A stretch of DNA of 64,000 bases from Macquaria australasica (taxonomy: Eukaryota; Chordata; Actinopteri; Centrarchiformes; Percichthyidae): contig SEMN01000018.1 of NCBI GenBank assembly GCA_005408345.1, positions 597,501 through 661,500 on the forward strand, in the 5' to 3' direction. The notes below the pieces were generated by a model, which saw nothing but the letters and a program-made list of their open reading frames with translations, was not told the origin of the DNA and searched no databases. Positions 12,578 to 24,300 of this stretch are shown here, in pieces. Every line of letters begins with the position of its first letter. The stretch's first letter is position 1. A program made the translations under genes and the position numbers.

Positions 12578-13566
12578 TGGATGTAAGACATAAGTTGTAT
12601 GACCATCTGTTAACTTAGTGATGACAACTGAGCAAACTCTATACAGTAAGGACGACTGTGAGATGCATTTATAAGGTCCAGAAAAAGTTAAGATTTTTTT
12701 TTTTTGTCAGACAAAGTTTTAATTTGTTTCTGTTTGACACTCTTTCTCACAAGATGTTATCAAGAAAAAAGATGTCAAAGAGCTTCCTTCACAAAGGACA
12801 ACGAAAGACTCTTCTACAAAGAAAGAGTAGTAGTGTATTTTAGAGCTGACCTAAACTTTACAACTCTTTGACATTTATATTTTTGCAACCAAAACATACC
12901 CTGTCTGGAATTCCCCCACTTTATACCAGCATGTTATGTTTGATTTGTTATGCCAACCATTTGTTGAAGGTTCATCTGATTGTCTCATTTATCAAATTAA
13001 GTGAGTCCCTTGGCTGACGACGAAGACAGGAAATTGTAACACTCTTCATTAAGGAGAGCGGTTGCTATTTGTGTTGCGATGACAACTCTGCCTCTGCACC
13101 CATGGGAGAGACCATCCCCAATATCTGCACTCAATAATGGATTCAGGTTTCTATTTATACTCCCTCTCACTCTCTTTCTCTCTCCTCTTTTCTCTCTGAC
13201 TGTCACTTGGCCAGCTCTCATAATAAATATAGCCGTTGGCCAGCATAAAAAGGCTGCTACAGAAATAACCAAGGCCTCGGTAGACAACATAGGCAGTTAT
13301 TTTAGAGAGTGAGATGAGTAGGTAACTCTAAGCATCTAGTTGTAGCAGGGTACAGCCAGGTGTTTCTGTACCTCAGGAACAGGGCGCAGAAAGTACATTA
13401 AATGTCGTTAAAGTAGACAGAAAAGATTGAACAGAATTTGCTATCAACCTATAAATCAAGATGAAGTCAAAAGTCAGAGGGTTAAGGTTAAGCAATGAAA
13501 CCACGCGGTTAAGGGCGGGGAAAGATTGTGGTCACGAAAAGCAAACCGTCTGGTTAATCTCAGTCC

Positions 13567-13580
13567 GTTGTCATGGTTAC
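13567..13580. promoter_or_regulatory. X-box-like imperfect palindrome upstream of CCDC112
   Basis: GTTGTCATGGTTAC lies about 250 bp before the proposed CCDC112 start. It resembles an RFX site (GTTGCCATGGCAAC type), but the second half-site departs from the RRNRAC consensus at one base. Weak on its own; noted because CCDC112 is a cilium/centriolar-satellite gene. Confidence 0.3.
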
Positions 13581-13826
13581 AGTCTCCTGGTTACATCAGG
13601 TTTGTCTCCCATCGCGTAGCCTGATCATCGAGCCGAAGGATGGGAGCTTGCACAGCACCAGCTAATATGTTCCAGTCTGGTCCAGTCTTCCAGGCTAATG
13701 TGGACGCGCAGTGATGAGCAGCGGCCTCTGCTGGTGGGAATCACTAACTACAGGGGTGCTCGACAAGCGGGCTCGTTTTTTCTTTTTTTTAAATAAAGTT
13801 CGTTTCGTTTACAGACTCGCTCAGAC

Positions 13827-16800
13827 ATGGCCACCCTAGCAACCACACGCTGCGCTGACAAACATTGCTCGGTACCTGTCACAGAGCCGTTTGCTGCATA
13901 TGGTCTAAAATGGACATATATTACTCAGTCGCCAACACTTTAATTATCTAAAATGTTTACTTTTTTTTTTCAGGGAAAGCAGGAGACTACGGTTTAGGAC
14001 GACTGGCGAGCTAGCGTTCGTTAATCAATGCTGGCTAACGTTAGCTAGGTTACCTAAGTTATAAGAGAAGGGGAGTGTTTGCTAACTTCATGGTTGTGTT
14101 TTACATACGATAGCCACTGACATACTGTAGCTAATCCGATGTATAGTCGTCATATATTAGTGTAATTATTTTTGCAGTGTTTGCCTGGTATTTTGTAAGA
14201 GGACTGCTAGCTACTAGCTGTCCGCAAATGGATGCCCTGTGGGTTGCTTGGTTACCCATGGTGCTGTGGTTCCATGTGGACGAGGGACTTACTGTTCTAT
14301 TATCGGACGCGACGTCGAGGAAGTTCAGAATTGTACCTGCAGTTGTTGTTATATATTACACTATGATCAGCGTTTGTGCTTTGCTTTCACTCAATTAATC
14401 TGAGCAGGGAGAGGGAGACTCCTGTGTCCAGCAGCCCTGCACATCATCCCAGGTCAGCGGTGACAGTGTGGATCACAGCTTGGACAGACAGGAAGCTGCA
14501 CAGTTTCTCAAGGAATGCGAGAAGAACAGGAGGCAGTAAGTGAAGCTTAATTATAAATCTTTAAACGCTTAACTTTCACTGTAGAGATACATTGTGTGGA
14601 CAAACATAAAGTACACCTCATATATGAGCTTCACAAAGATGGTATTTACTGCAGCACTGATTTATTTCACACGCATCTTTTGCATGAGGATTAAGATGAT
14701 TCTCTCACATAGGCTCGACAATAGAAAGAACTGATTTGGTGCTGCTGAGTCACCACTGTAAATGAGACGAGCAAGCCATGTTATACTTTCAAGTTTAATG
14801 TAATACGTTGAAGCCAGAAAAGTAAGTCGCATTCCTTATGTGCGCTGTACTAATGTAACCAATCACTAAACCACTGCAACACATCAAATCAGTCCTTGAA
14901 CTTTGTGAAGAGTTAATGTCAGTGTGTCTTCACTGGTCAGTGATGTAATACACCCATGCAACTTTTCTCCTCTTTCTTCACAGGATTGAAAAGTTGGAGA
15001 AAGAGAGGACGCTGAGTGTTCAGTGCAGGAAGAATGGCTGGACAGATGTGTCTGGAGAACTGGAAGAGTACGAGAAAGTGCTGGAGGGAGAAAGAAATGC
15101 TGAGAGTAGGTCTTTCTTCGCATTGCAGTATCTTAACATTTCTTAACACCCTACCAAATTTTTTTTTTAATTTGGTAGGGTGGCAGGGCCTCTGAGACTG
15201 CCTTATTACCATGTGGTATAAAATACTCCAGTCATAACAGTAAACCAATGTTAAAGGAAACAAAAATCTTAAAAACTGCTATTCATAATGTTCTTTGCAT
15301 TTTTTTCTTTAGAGATTAATCTTCAAAAGCAGCTAGTGAAGATTCATAATGGTGTGAGGAAATTTCAGAGACAGCTAATAGATGTGAAGCCAACTCCTGA
15401 GTGTAAGTTTTGTATCTGGCAGTGTTTCCTCATAGTACCTTAAAAACAATCATACACTTTTATTCTGTCATTCATCCAGTCATCTTGTGAGGCATTCAGT
15501 ACTTTTTTTGTCATCATTAATATCAACATTTGTGCCAATCTGCAACATCAATATAAAAAATGCTATTGTAAAAGAGTGCACTGCTCAGTAATGTTTCTGC
15601 ATATCTACTTGGGTTTTCAGTGATTGAAAGACTGGAGGAAATAATGTCAGAGGTGGAAATCTCAATTAACACCCTAAAGGAGGAACAGCGGTCATGGTAA
15701 CAGGATACACTAAACAACTTTAGACCAAATTAGACTTAGTATCCAGTAAATAGAAATCCTTATAAAATGTAATGCACTATACAATAACCCTTTAACAAAT
15801 ACTGCCTTTAACTTATAATGTTAATTGCATACATGGAGAACACAATATTATAAATATTAGAAACACACATTTAATATAATGCAATGTAATATGTATTTAA
15901 TCTAATAAATAAAAAAACTCCAGCAAAAAGTTTTAATACTATTCAAAAATTACAAGGTTATGTACAGCCAAGTAGACAGGCAAGTAACAACAGCTACTGA
16001 TCAGTGTTTGCTCCACACTGGGAATGAATACATGTACTGTAATGGAAATATTATGAATAGTCGTCCTTCGTGTTTCTCTGCTCCTCTCAGCTTTGAAGAA
16101 CTTTTGAAGGAGGAGAGGACTTGCGGGCAGGAGATCACTGCTTACGAGAAGAAGATTGAAAACTGGAGCCTTGCTGTCAAATCAGACCCCAAACTACCCA
16201 CAGCTCCCACTGTTAAGGTCTGTCTCTCTTCATCTTCCTCCTTTCTATATTTTCTCTGTTGTCCATCATTTATGAAATGAAAAGAGGATGGAGAGCTGAG
16301 TTTGTATTTAGAATAGAGTGTAAATAAATAAATATCACAAGATTTTTGAGCTCAGTGACGGAAAAAACACCATTTCTGCACACAGGATTGTTTCTGTGTT
16401 TTTAATCTGTCTTACATAGTGTTAGAAGTTGACAGAAAAATATTTATCTTGTGACTTTCTTAAAAATGCATCTAGATGTCTGACCCATGCAGCACTTCAT
16501 TCATATCATTATGTTTTCCATAAGACCAAATCCCTGGACAGAGACCTCCCTGCAGAGGTCAGAGCACTGGAGGCTTTCCTGCAGAAGACAGGAGGACTTA
16601 ATGGTGGCTGGGACCAATATGACCACCAAGCCTTCCTTAAAGTAAGACATTATTGTCATTCTGTCTCGATAACTTGTGTTGAAAAGGAAACTCGTTTCTT
16701 TTGCCACCTTCCTTGCAGATCATTGCACTGAGCACCACTCCTTAAACTGACAGACAGTGTTCAATGTTTTGCTTCAGGCAACTTTAGCAGATGTCAAGCA

Positions 16801-19365
16801 AAAGGTCAAATGCCTCGAGATTCCTGTCTGACTTACTCAAATCTGTTTTAATTTACAGGTCTGGACAAAGCACAGTGGGAAACCAGCCTACAGGAAAGAG
16901 GCCAAACTGTACCTGCCTGGTAAAACATTGGAGGAGATAGAGCAACATGAGGACTGGCATCAGGAGTTGATCTACCTACAGGACAGAAAGAGAGAGGTAG
17001 AGAACTGTGACAAAACATGTATGAGTTCAATAGGAAAGCAAACCTTATTTGGATAGGTACATGGTAAACACAAAAGTCCCAAACAAGCTGAGAGCATCAC
17101 AAGAAAATGAAGGAAAAGCAGCATCCCTCACTACGCTAAGTCTTCTTCACACTGCAAGGTCACCTGACTGTGTATTTTAAAAGTGAATTGAATGCAGATT
17201 AGTTGTTAGAATAAAATTTAAAAAAACACAAAACAGATTTTAGTCATTTATGATATTCTTTTAGATATAATTCTAACATCTTCAAAATTCAGTTGTCAGG
17301 GCTAATTTTTTCTAATTTAATGTAAACCTAAATTGTGCTCGACAGCAAGTGATTTTACTTTTGATCCCACCATGAGTCAGAGAGGAGGATAACTAATAAC
17401 CATAACCTGTTACACCATCACTGCAGTTTTGATAAAGGCCTGTTGTATCTTGCCTGCGATTGGCTCAGAGAATGCCTGCATCATTGTGGGTGGAGGACAC
17501 ATTGCTTTTTCACTTGAATAGTTGAAAAGTGACAAATTCACAGAGTAAAACACAGTTAAAGGGACAGAGTAATCTTTACCTCAACAGGTTGTAATATAGT
17601 TCAACCTTTAGTATAAATTGATTGGTTTCCAATAGTATGCCAACAGTGCTTGCACACTTTTATTCAATTAACCTCAATTAGAACCGCCTTTATTCTGTAT
17701 AAACATGACATAGCCAGGAGCTCAGGAAGACCCTTTTTGAAAGCTGTGGTACCATCTTCTGGCTATTTTGTGCTTTCCATTTTTACTACTTGTCTTCATA
17801 CCACACCCAGGCTATTCAGCGGTGGAAAGCCAGCAAGCACCAGGAACGCCAGAACAGGATACAGAGCCAGGAGGAGGTGGAGGAGGCGGAAAAGAGGGAG
17901 AAGGAGGCCAAGAGCCAGGCCCACCAACACAGGTGAGTCAGTAGTAAACCAGAATAGAATAAAAAACAGAAAGACGAGGTGGGGCAGACATTGATTCCAT
18001 GACTAAAGCAATGAAATGCCCAAGTCATAAGATCCCTCCAGGTCTGATGAGCACCCAAAGTGTTTGATTGGTTACTTTCAATACAGGTGAATTTGGGGGC
18101 TTTATTTGCTCATAGTCTTTGTTAACGTCACTTTGGTGTCATGTTTGTTTTAGTGTCTGCTTTCCTCTTCTGTTTTAGGACTGAGGAGGAGAAGAGGGCG
18201 GCGGCACGGCAACTGGAGGAGTGGAGGGAAGAGAAGAGAAGGAACGAGGAACAGGAAGAGGAGCAGAGACTGGCTGAGGAGATACAAAAGAGGAGAAGGG
18301 CAAAGGTGCTTTTGAGCATGTGTGTGTGTTAAATGTAATTTTACTGTTGTGGTTATTTATCATCACAGATAGTCCTGCACATAGTATGTACTTATCTGTG
18401 TGTTCATTATGTAATTTATTTGGCATGAAAGTTGGCGTAAACAGGTGCATGGTTGGTGCCCTAAACAAATATTTACCGTTACCAATCAAAATGATTTCTC
18501 TTTATCAGGAAGAGCATCGCCGCCAGCTGGAAGTGAAGCTTACCGTTGAGGAGCAGCTACGACAGAGGAGAGAGGAGGAGGAGGAACAGAGGAGGAGGAG
18601 GAAAGAGGAGGAAGAGAGGGAGATGGATGAGAGGAGAAGGGAGGCAGCAAAGGGCATCAAACGCTTTAATGAAAGGGTATGAAGTCTCATTAGATTGCAG
18701 ATGTTAAACAGCAAGTCTACATCAGGTATTGGGGCACAGTTTTTGTTATGTGAGGTTGTGATGTGATGTGTTTTAGGGATGTGAGGTTTTAAAGGCCAAT
18801 GTTAGTAGTCACCATACTATGTAAAATACAAAGCGTGTCTCTGCCTTTCTGCAGGATCTTCACAAGGTGGAGGCAAAGCTTCAGGAGAAACAGCTGAGGG
18901 GAAAAGAGGAAGAGGAAAGACAGAGGAGAATCGCTGCTAAGTTGAAGGAGAAAGTAAGGGTTGTAGAGTGGACATGGGGGTCACACATCATAAGATCTCT
19001 CAAAATTACTAACAAAAAGAAAAAGGTTTTTATCACAAAAACTGAAAATCTTTAAAATCTTAAATAAAATGGTTGATGTTTATTTGTTCCTCATTCAGGT
19101 GGATGGTCACGTCAGCAGAGACCCCTCCAGGCTTACCCGCCCCACTAAGGGATGGGAGGAGCGAATGAAACACGTTGGACCTTCAGGAGGAGGGCCTGTG
19201 CCACAAATGTTTCATAGGTCTGATTGCCTCTACCTTTTTTTTAGTCACTAGGTCAGGTTTATATTAAGAATGTTTTGGGTAATAATAGGTGATTGCTTGC
19301 TGAATCACTTAACTCTTCTGTCATTTTGTTGCAGAGCTGTTCCCACTTGGAGACAAGGCCTGTGA
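13827..19365 (+). CDS. ccdc112: Coiled-coil domain-containing protein 112 (CCDC112), 14 exons
   Basis: Exons: 13827-13871 (tentative), 14408-14535, 14984-15105, 15313-15402, 15621-15696, 16091-16217, 16525-16641, 16859-16996, 17811-17932, 18179-18305, 18509-18676, 18855-18953, 19099-19217, 19335-19365. Each join keeps frame and uses GT-AG; total about 502 aa, near the human protein. Diagnostic matches are KIHNGVRKFQRQLIDVKPTP, a GWDQYDHQAFLKVW segment, HVSRDPSRLTRPTKGWEER and the C-terminus HRAVPTWRQGL. The protein is mostly coiled coil; residues from about 290 to 450 are extremely Glu/Arg-rich with no catalytic motif. Human CCDC112 is reported at centriolar satellites and in ciliogenesis; that role is inferred here. 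Exon 1 (MATLATTRCADKHCS) is chosen because its donor (TCG|gtacct) is the only nearby phase-0 join and it vaguely recalls the human MAALTT start; exons 2-14 are firm. Confidence 0.93.
13830..13843. promoter_or_regulatory. Candidate RFX X-box overlapping the CCDC112 start
   Basis: GCCACC-CT-AGCAAC fits the X-box consensus RYYNYY-N(1-3)-RRNRAC exactly. It overlaps the proposed initiation codon (ATG at 13,827). RFX factors drive many cilium genes (established), and CCDC112 is one by reported localisation. Chance matches to so loose a consensus are common. Confidence 0.35.
15147..15182. repeat. Perfect 14-bp hairpin in CCDC112 intron 3
   Basis: CACCCTACCAAATT (15,147-15,160) is exactly complementary to AATTTGGTAGGGTG (15,169-15,182) around an 8-T loop. 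It lies 41 bp after the exon 3 donor. Confidence 0.85.
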
Positions 19366-19551
19366 TGAGCAACAGTGGAAAACAACTGAACAGTCCTGAA
19401 ATGAATTCAGAATGTTTTTAAAGAAATTAGATTCAATGAAAATGTACGCAGTGGGATCTTAACCTCCAAACTGTGCCACTGTGTGCTGCTGTTTGAGGTT
19501 TTGTACAATCTATGAATTAAATGGCCTAAATTTAACAAAACTATTATTTTA

Positions 19552-19557
19552 AATAAA
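19552..19557 (+). terminator. CCDC112 poly(A) signal
   Basis: AATAAA about 190 bp after the CCDC112 stop codon, in an AT-rich stretch followed by T-rich sequence (CTTTTTATTACAGTTTTGTG). It gives a short 3'UTR and leaves under 300 bp before the PGGT1B start. Confidence 0.75.
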
Positions 19558-19841
19558 AGCTTTTTATTACAGTTTTGTGTAAATTTCACAATATCTTATC
19601 TATTTTTTCTCTGTTAAAGTGGTGGACTGATAACAGCCAGTGTTACTGGCAATATTTACTATTGAATGACATTTCCAAAGTAATATACAAAAAGACAATC
19701 TGTATAATATACAATCTGGTTGTGTCTTCAATAGAGATCAAACCTCTGAATTGCCCTTTCTGTACACTGCTCTGTTGTGTGAGCTTTTATTTTGAAAAAC
19801 GAACGTACCGGAAAAGATTCCTCATAGGTGCGGGTGCAAAG
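19558..19841 (+). promoter_or_regulatory. PGGT1B promoter/5'UTR with ETS and YY1-like motifs
   Basis: This gap between the CCDC112 poly(A) signal and the PGGT1B ATG must contain the core promoter unless it lies inside CCDC112. No TATA box is seen at a sensible place. ACCGGAAA at 19,807-19,814 is an ETS-type site, and AAGATGGCGG at 19,839-19,848 is a YY1-type motif spanning the start codon; both are typical of TATA-less housekeeping promoters. Transcription probably starts a few tens of bases before the ATG. Confidence 0.5.
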
Positions 19842-21285
19842 ATGGCGGAAGAGGAGAGCCAGTTTGAAGAATTTGAGCAAATAGACTTTTTAAGAGATCG
19901 ACATGTACGATTCTTCCAGAGAACACTTCAGGTGTTGCCCGAGAGATACGCCTCACTGGAAACAACCAGGTTAGTTTACCGGAATGAGCAATGTTGCTCT
20001 GGTTTATGTGTTTTGTAGAAGAAGTTTACTAGCATCCGAGCTAGCTGTGGTTCAACCGTTTTGAATGGGTGCTGGTGGCGCTTAGCTTAGCGTGCTCGCT
20101 AACATCAGCTAGTGAAGTTGTGACCAGCGTCTGTGGGTTGTGTTATTATGGTAAGAGGGCTCGTTTCAAAGCGAACTTCATGCTAAATGGACTGTAAAGT
20201 TGGTCAGCTTCTTCATTTGTCAACTAAAAAACATCTCTCCAGTTTCCTCCTGCCTTTACAGGCTGAACTTAACCAACGGCTAACTAAGTATTAGCTAATC
20301 ATGTTTTATTTTATTTTTTTTTTTTTAATGTATATTGTTTTGGGTTGGGTTTTATCATCCAGTAATCCTATCTAATCTCTGATTTGTTGCATAGCTCCGA
20401 AAACGCATTCGTTTTTGTAGCTCATATGTGTGGCCTTCTGTCCATCAATATTAAATTAGTAAAAATTAATAAGATTGATTTCTGCCTCTTTTTTTTTTCC
20501 AGGTTAACTATCATATTTTTTGCCCTGTCTGGTCTCGATGTGCTGGACGCTCTGGATGTGATCGACAGGAACGCCATGATTGAGTGGATCTACTCGCTGC
20601 AGGTTCTGCCCGCAGAGGATCGTGAGTCTCGTTGTCTTCCCACTTTTTCCCAGCTGACTGTAAATGAGACGAGTTTAAACAGTTAATTCTAAAAAGGATT
20701 GCAGTGAGAGCATTCGTTACCAACGAGGACGACATAACAAAGGTTAACACGAAGCAGCAACTCAAAGGCTTGTTGTCAAGGGGAAAAAACTACATCGTGA
20801 GTGAGTTGAATGAAGCCTGATCACCTCCGACACACAGGGCTTCAAAAACAGGTGTTATCCTCTGCGCCATGAATTTGACCAGTTTAGTACATAAAGTCAG
20901 CTACACAAGAAAACAAACTGAAAAGAGTTTAAGCCCTCATGGTAGCTGTATCAAACAAAATAATAACTATTTTGTCTCTGTCAGAATAGCAAGGATTTGG
21001 GATTTTTCTGACTATGTACAAGGAAATCCCAGTGTTTTTTCATCTTTTGAGAAAGACAGAAGAAAGAAGCAGTCTGTAAGAAAATACTTTGAGGGATGGA
21101 TATTACTGGTACAGAGGCTAGCTTAGGAAAGGTGCAGGACTAATGCTCTTTATTGCTGTAAGGTTTGTAGTGTGTGAATGGTCACATCAAGAAAAACATA
21201 ACTTTAAGGAGTTTCATGTGGAAACAACAGATGCTGAAACACTTACTGAAATATTTCAGATACATTTTTCTGTTAATGTTGTGAA

Positions 21286-21317
<32 letters not shown>

Positions 21318-24300
21318 GGGTCTATGGTTTCATCAGGGTGGGAGAGAGGGAGGCAGGGTGGGAAATTAACTTTTTAAAATGTGATTTAAAAATTCACCAG
21401 CCACTCAATAGTAAATTATTATTTTGGGTCTGAAATCTACCAGCCACTTTCATATTTTACCAGCATTTGGCTGGTGGCTGGTGCTAATTTCCCATCCTGG
21501 AGGGAGGGTAACGAGGGGGCTGCTGGATGGGGGGGGCTCAGGGCAAGTTTAGGTTACTGCCAAAAGTGCCAATATAAGATTTTCCTCAGATTTTCTTTAT
21601 TAGATTTACTATATCGGCCTCCAGGTCTCTTTCTCACCTAACCTTTTCCAACTGTACCTCTGTTCATCAAGCAAAGTTGGACTCTAAATATTTAATGACT
21701 TGTTTTTTCTTTCTCAAACAAGCCATCTGTTTAGATGCCCAGTCAGTTAATTATTCAGTACATCAACAGAAATGATGTCGGGGTAGCCGTGCTTGATTGG
21801 TCTCATTTTTGCTGCAGCCATATGTTTGGTGTCTGGCTGGTTTCTTGTCATTAGATGTGAAAATACAGCCTGGGAAGCAGGTTTCCTGATGTGTGATCAG
21901 TATGGTAACACAATTTTTGTTTGAAGCTGGTGAGACTTAACAGTTGTTGATGGGCGTGTTGTTGCCGTCCAACTGAGTGCAGGTCTGTTGAATGAATTAA
22001 TCTGTATATGTCAAGTTAATCTATGTAAAATGTGTGTCTGCATCTGTGCCAGAAGACGTTCTGTCCCTGATGTTGTTGTAGGGACCACTTTCAAATCACA
22101 AATTGGTTTGTTGACAACATTTGTATGCTGAAAATACACAAATATTGTAGACCTTTTCTGGTTTGTTTGAATACAAATTTGAAAAGTACAAACTCAAGAA
22201 TAAGTGGCCATAACACATGATAATATGATGTGTGACACATAGTTTGGTTGTCATGTGTTGAAATTGTCTCTGTAGCATGTTGTGCACTTTTTGCGGTATG
22301 ATGACATTTTGTTAGTTGTGTTCAGCTGTAAGTAATGTTTCTATCATGGCCAGTAGATGGCAGCAGTCGACTTTTTTTTAACTGTTCGAGCATCTTTGCA
22401 GCACCTTGCTGAAGGTCAATCCAAACAGAGTGAGACCTAGTTTGTGAGACAGTAAAACAGAGTAGTGCTTTCTTGTTCCAGTTTCTCTTGATGTTTACCG
22501 GTATTTAATACTGAGTATTTCTTACATGTCTATCTTCCCTTCTCCTGTTATTCTCTTCCAGAATCTAACCTAAGTCGTTGTGGGTTTCGAGGATCGTCAC
22601 ATATTGGAATTCCTTACAGCACTAAGGTACTGCCCCTCTTCACCCCCACACTGTTTTTAGACCTCATCCCAAGTTTGACCAAACACTGTGTCTTGCATCA
22701 GTCTAAAGATATATTTTGAGTCGTCGTATTCACTGCTGTGATCCCGTATTTCCTCTATTTTCCATTTGCATTAATCCATCTCAGAATATTTAGATTTTAA
22801 GCCATTTCAATCATTGTACCAATCCACTCTCTCACATCAGGGGGTCTGGGGCTTTTCCAGTTTTATTAGCATCATCCCAGCAGCTGTAATATTAACAGTC
22901 ATTGTAATAGATGTATTTTTCATTTGGCATTACTTCTCTATCCCCATGGAGACATAGTTGTTGATGTAAGGGCATTGCCAATGCAAGTCATTTCTCCAAA
23001 AAGGTCTACTACAGCTGTCTGTAGACGGCTAAATACTTGATCTGTCTGGTCCTGGTTGTTTTTAAACCGCTTTTTTTTTTTCTCTCTCCAGATGTTGGTT
23101 TTAATAACTACTGTAATCTCGTTGTTTTTTGTCTGTCCACCGCAGTTGTATGAATAATATCTCATTTTGATATTTTCTTCAGGGTCCAGGTGTGCTCCAT
23201 CCGTATGACAGTGGCCATGTAGCCATGACCTACACCGGGCTGTGCTCGCTGCTAATACTGGGAGACGACCTGAGCCGGGTTAACAAACAGGCCTGTCTGG
23301 CTGGTCTCAGAGCACTGCAGCTGGAGGACGGCAGGTCGGTACACTCTCTCTCTCACACTCACACACACAAACAAATTTGCACTGGCACTTTCACTCTGAC
23401 TCAAATACACCTGAGGTGATGTTAACACTACCAGTCTTAATGTGGACTGACATTAATTCATGTTTGGTCCGACAACAGTAGTTTGTCCACACGAACAAAC
23501 ACACAGATAGACACACACATTGTGTATATCATGTCTGGCCGATAAAACTGTCCTCAAACAGAAATATATCTGAGTTAACACTTAAACAATTTCAGCTGAC
23601 AGGCTTTTTTTATTCCCTTTTCAGCTGTTTGTGTAACTCTCCTGTCTTTGGCTTTCTGTGTCTGTGTGTCCTCTTGCTTCCAGTTTCTATGCAGTGCCAG
23701 AAGGAAGTGAAAATGACATACGGTTTATCTACTGTGCAGCCAGTATCTGTTACATGCTGGATGATTGGTCAGGCATGGACATCCAAAAGGCCATTGAGTA
23801 CATCAGAGGAAGTTTGGTGAGTAGAATGAGGCTTTAAACTGCGGGGAGACTATGAAGATTTTGCTGCACCCCTACTGAAAGAATGAGACCTATATTCCAG
23901 GCCAACAGGCCCGCCCCCTAGTGGTACAACCTCTGTTCCTGCACCATTCAAGCAGTGCCTCTACACTTGAATGGGGAGAACAGGCCACCCACCTTCAGTA
24001 GGTGGCACTCTGCCTAGAAATACTTCATTTATAATAAATGCAGGGGGGGGGGTGGTTGAGCAGTGCATCGTGGTCTTAAAGCGGTAGCAGAGGTTTTTCC
24101 ACTCCCCCACCAGGAGAAAAACAAGATGTTCCAAGTTTATGATGTGGCACTTCTGTGATATTTTTGTCAGATTGTTGAATGATGTTTAACTCAACCCTTA
24201 CTTTAGCCTCAGTGTTTGTTTTTACGTCAGACGTGGGTTAGACACATCAAAGTGGTCTGTGTGAGGTATTGTCTTCATGCTCGTCATCTCAGTGTCTTGT

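Larger units (their letters stand above)
1..13826. other. Intergenic region upstream of CCDC112
   Basis: No stretch here gives a convincing exon: open frames are short, lack recognisable domains and are not framed by splice sites that join to each other. What can be seen is repeat-derived: microsatellites, a SINE-like fragment and several inverted-repeat elements listed separately. The remaining unique sequence is AT-rich and I see nothing further in it. In human the next gene upstream of CCDC112 is FEM1C (known synteny); no part of it is visible here. Confidence 0.7.
20622..22561. other. PGGT1B intron 2
   Basis: 1.9-kb intron with a GT run (21,287-21,315) and a well-preserved hAT-type MITE (21,354-21,499). 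No additional exon recognised. Confidence 0.8.

Noticed and set aside
14177..14398. 73-codon open frame just before CCDC112 exon 2
   Set aside because: It ends in a stop before the exon, is in a different frame from the CCDC112 coding frame and has no recognisable similarity.
18179..18676. Glu/Arg-rich tracts of CCDC112 as low-complexity non-coding repeat
   Set aside because: They are bounded by good splice sites, keep frame and fit the charged coiled-coil region of the CCDC112 orthologue.
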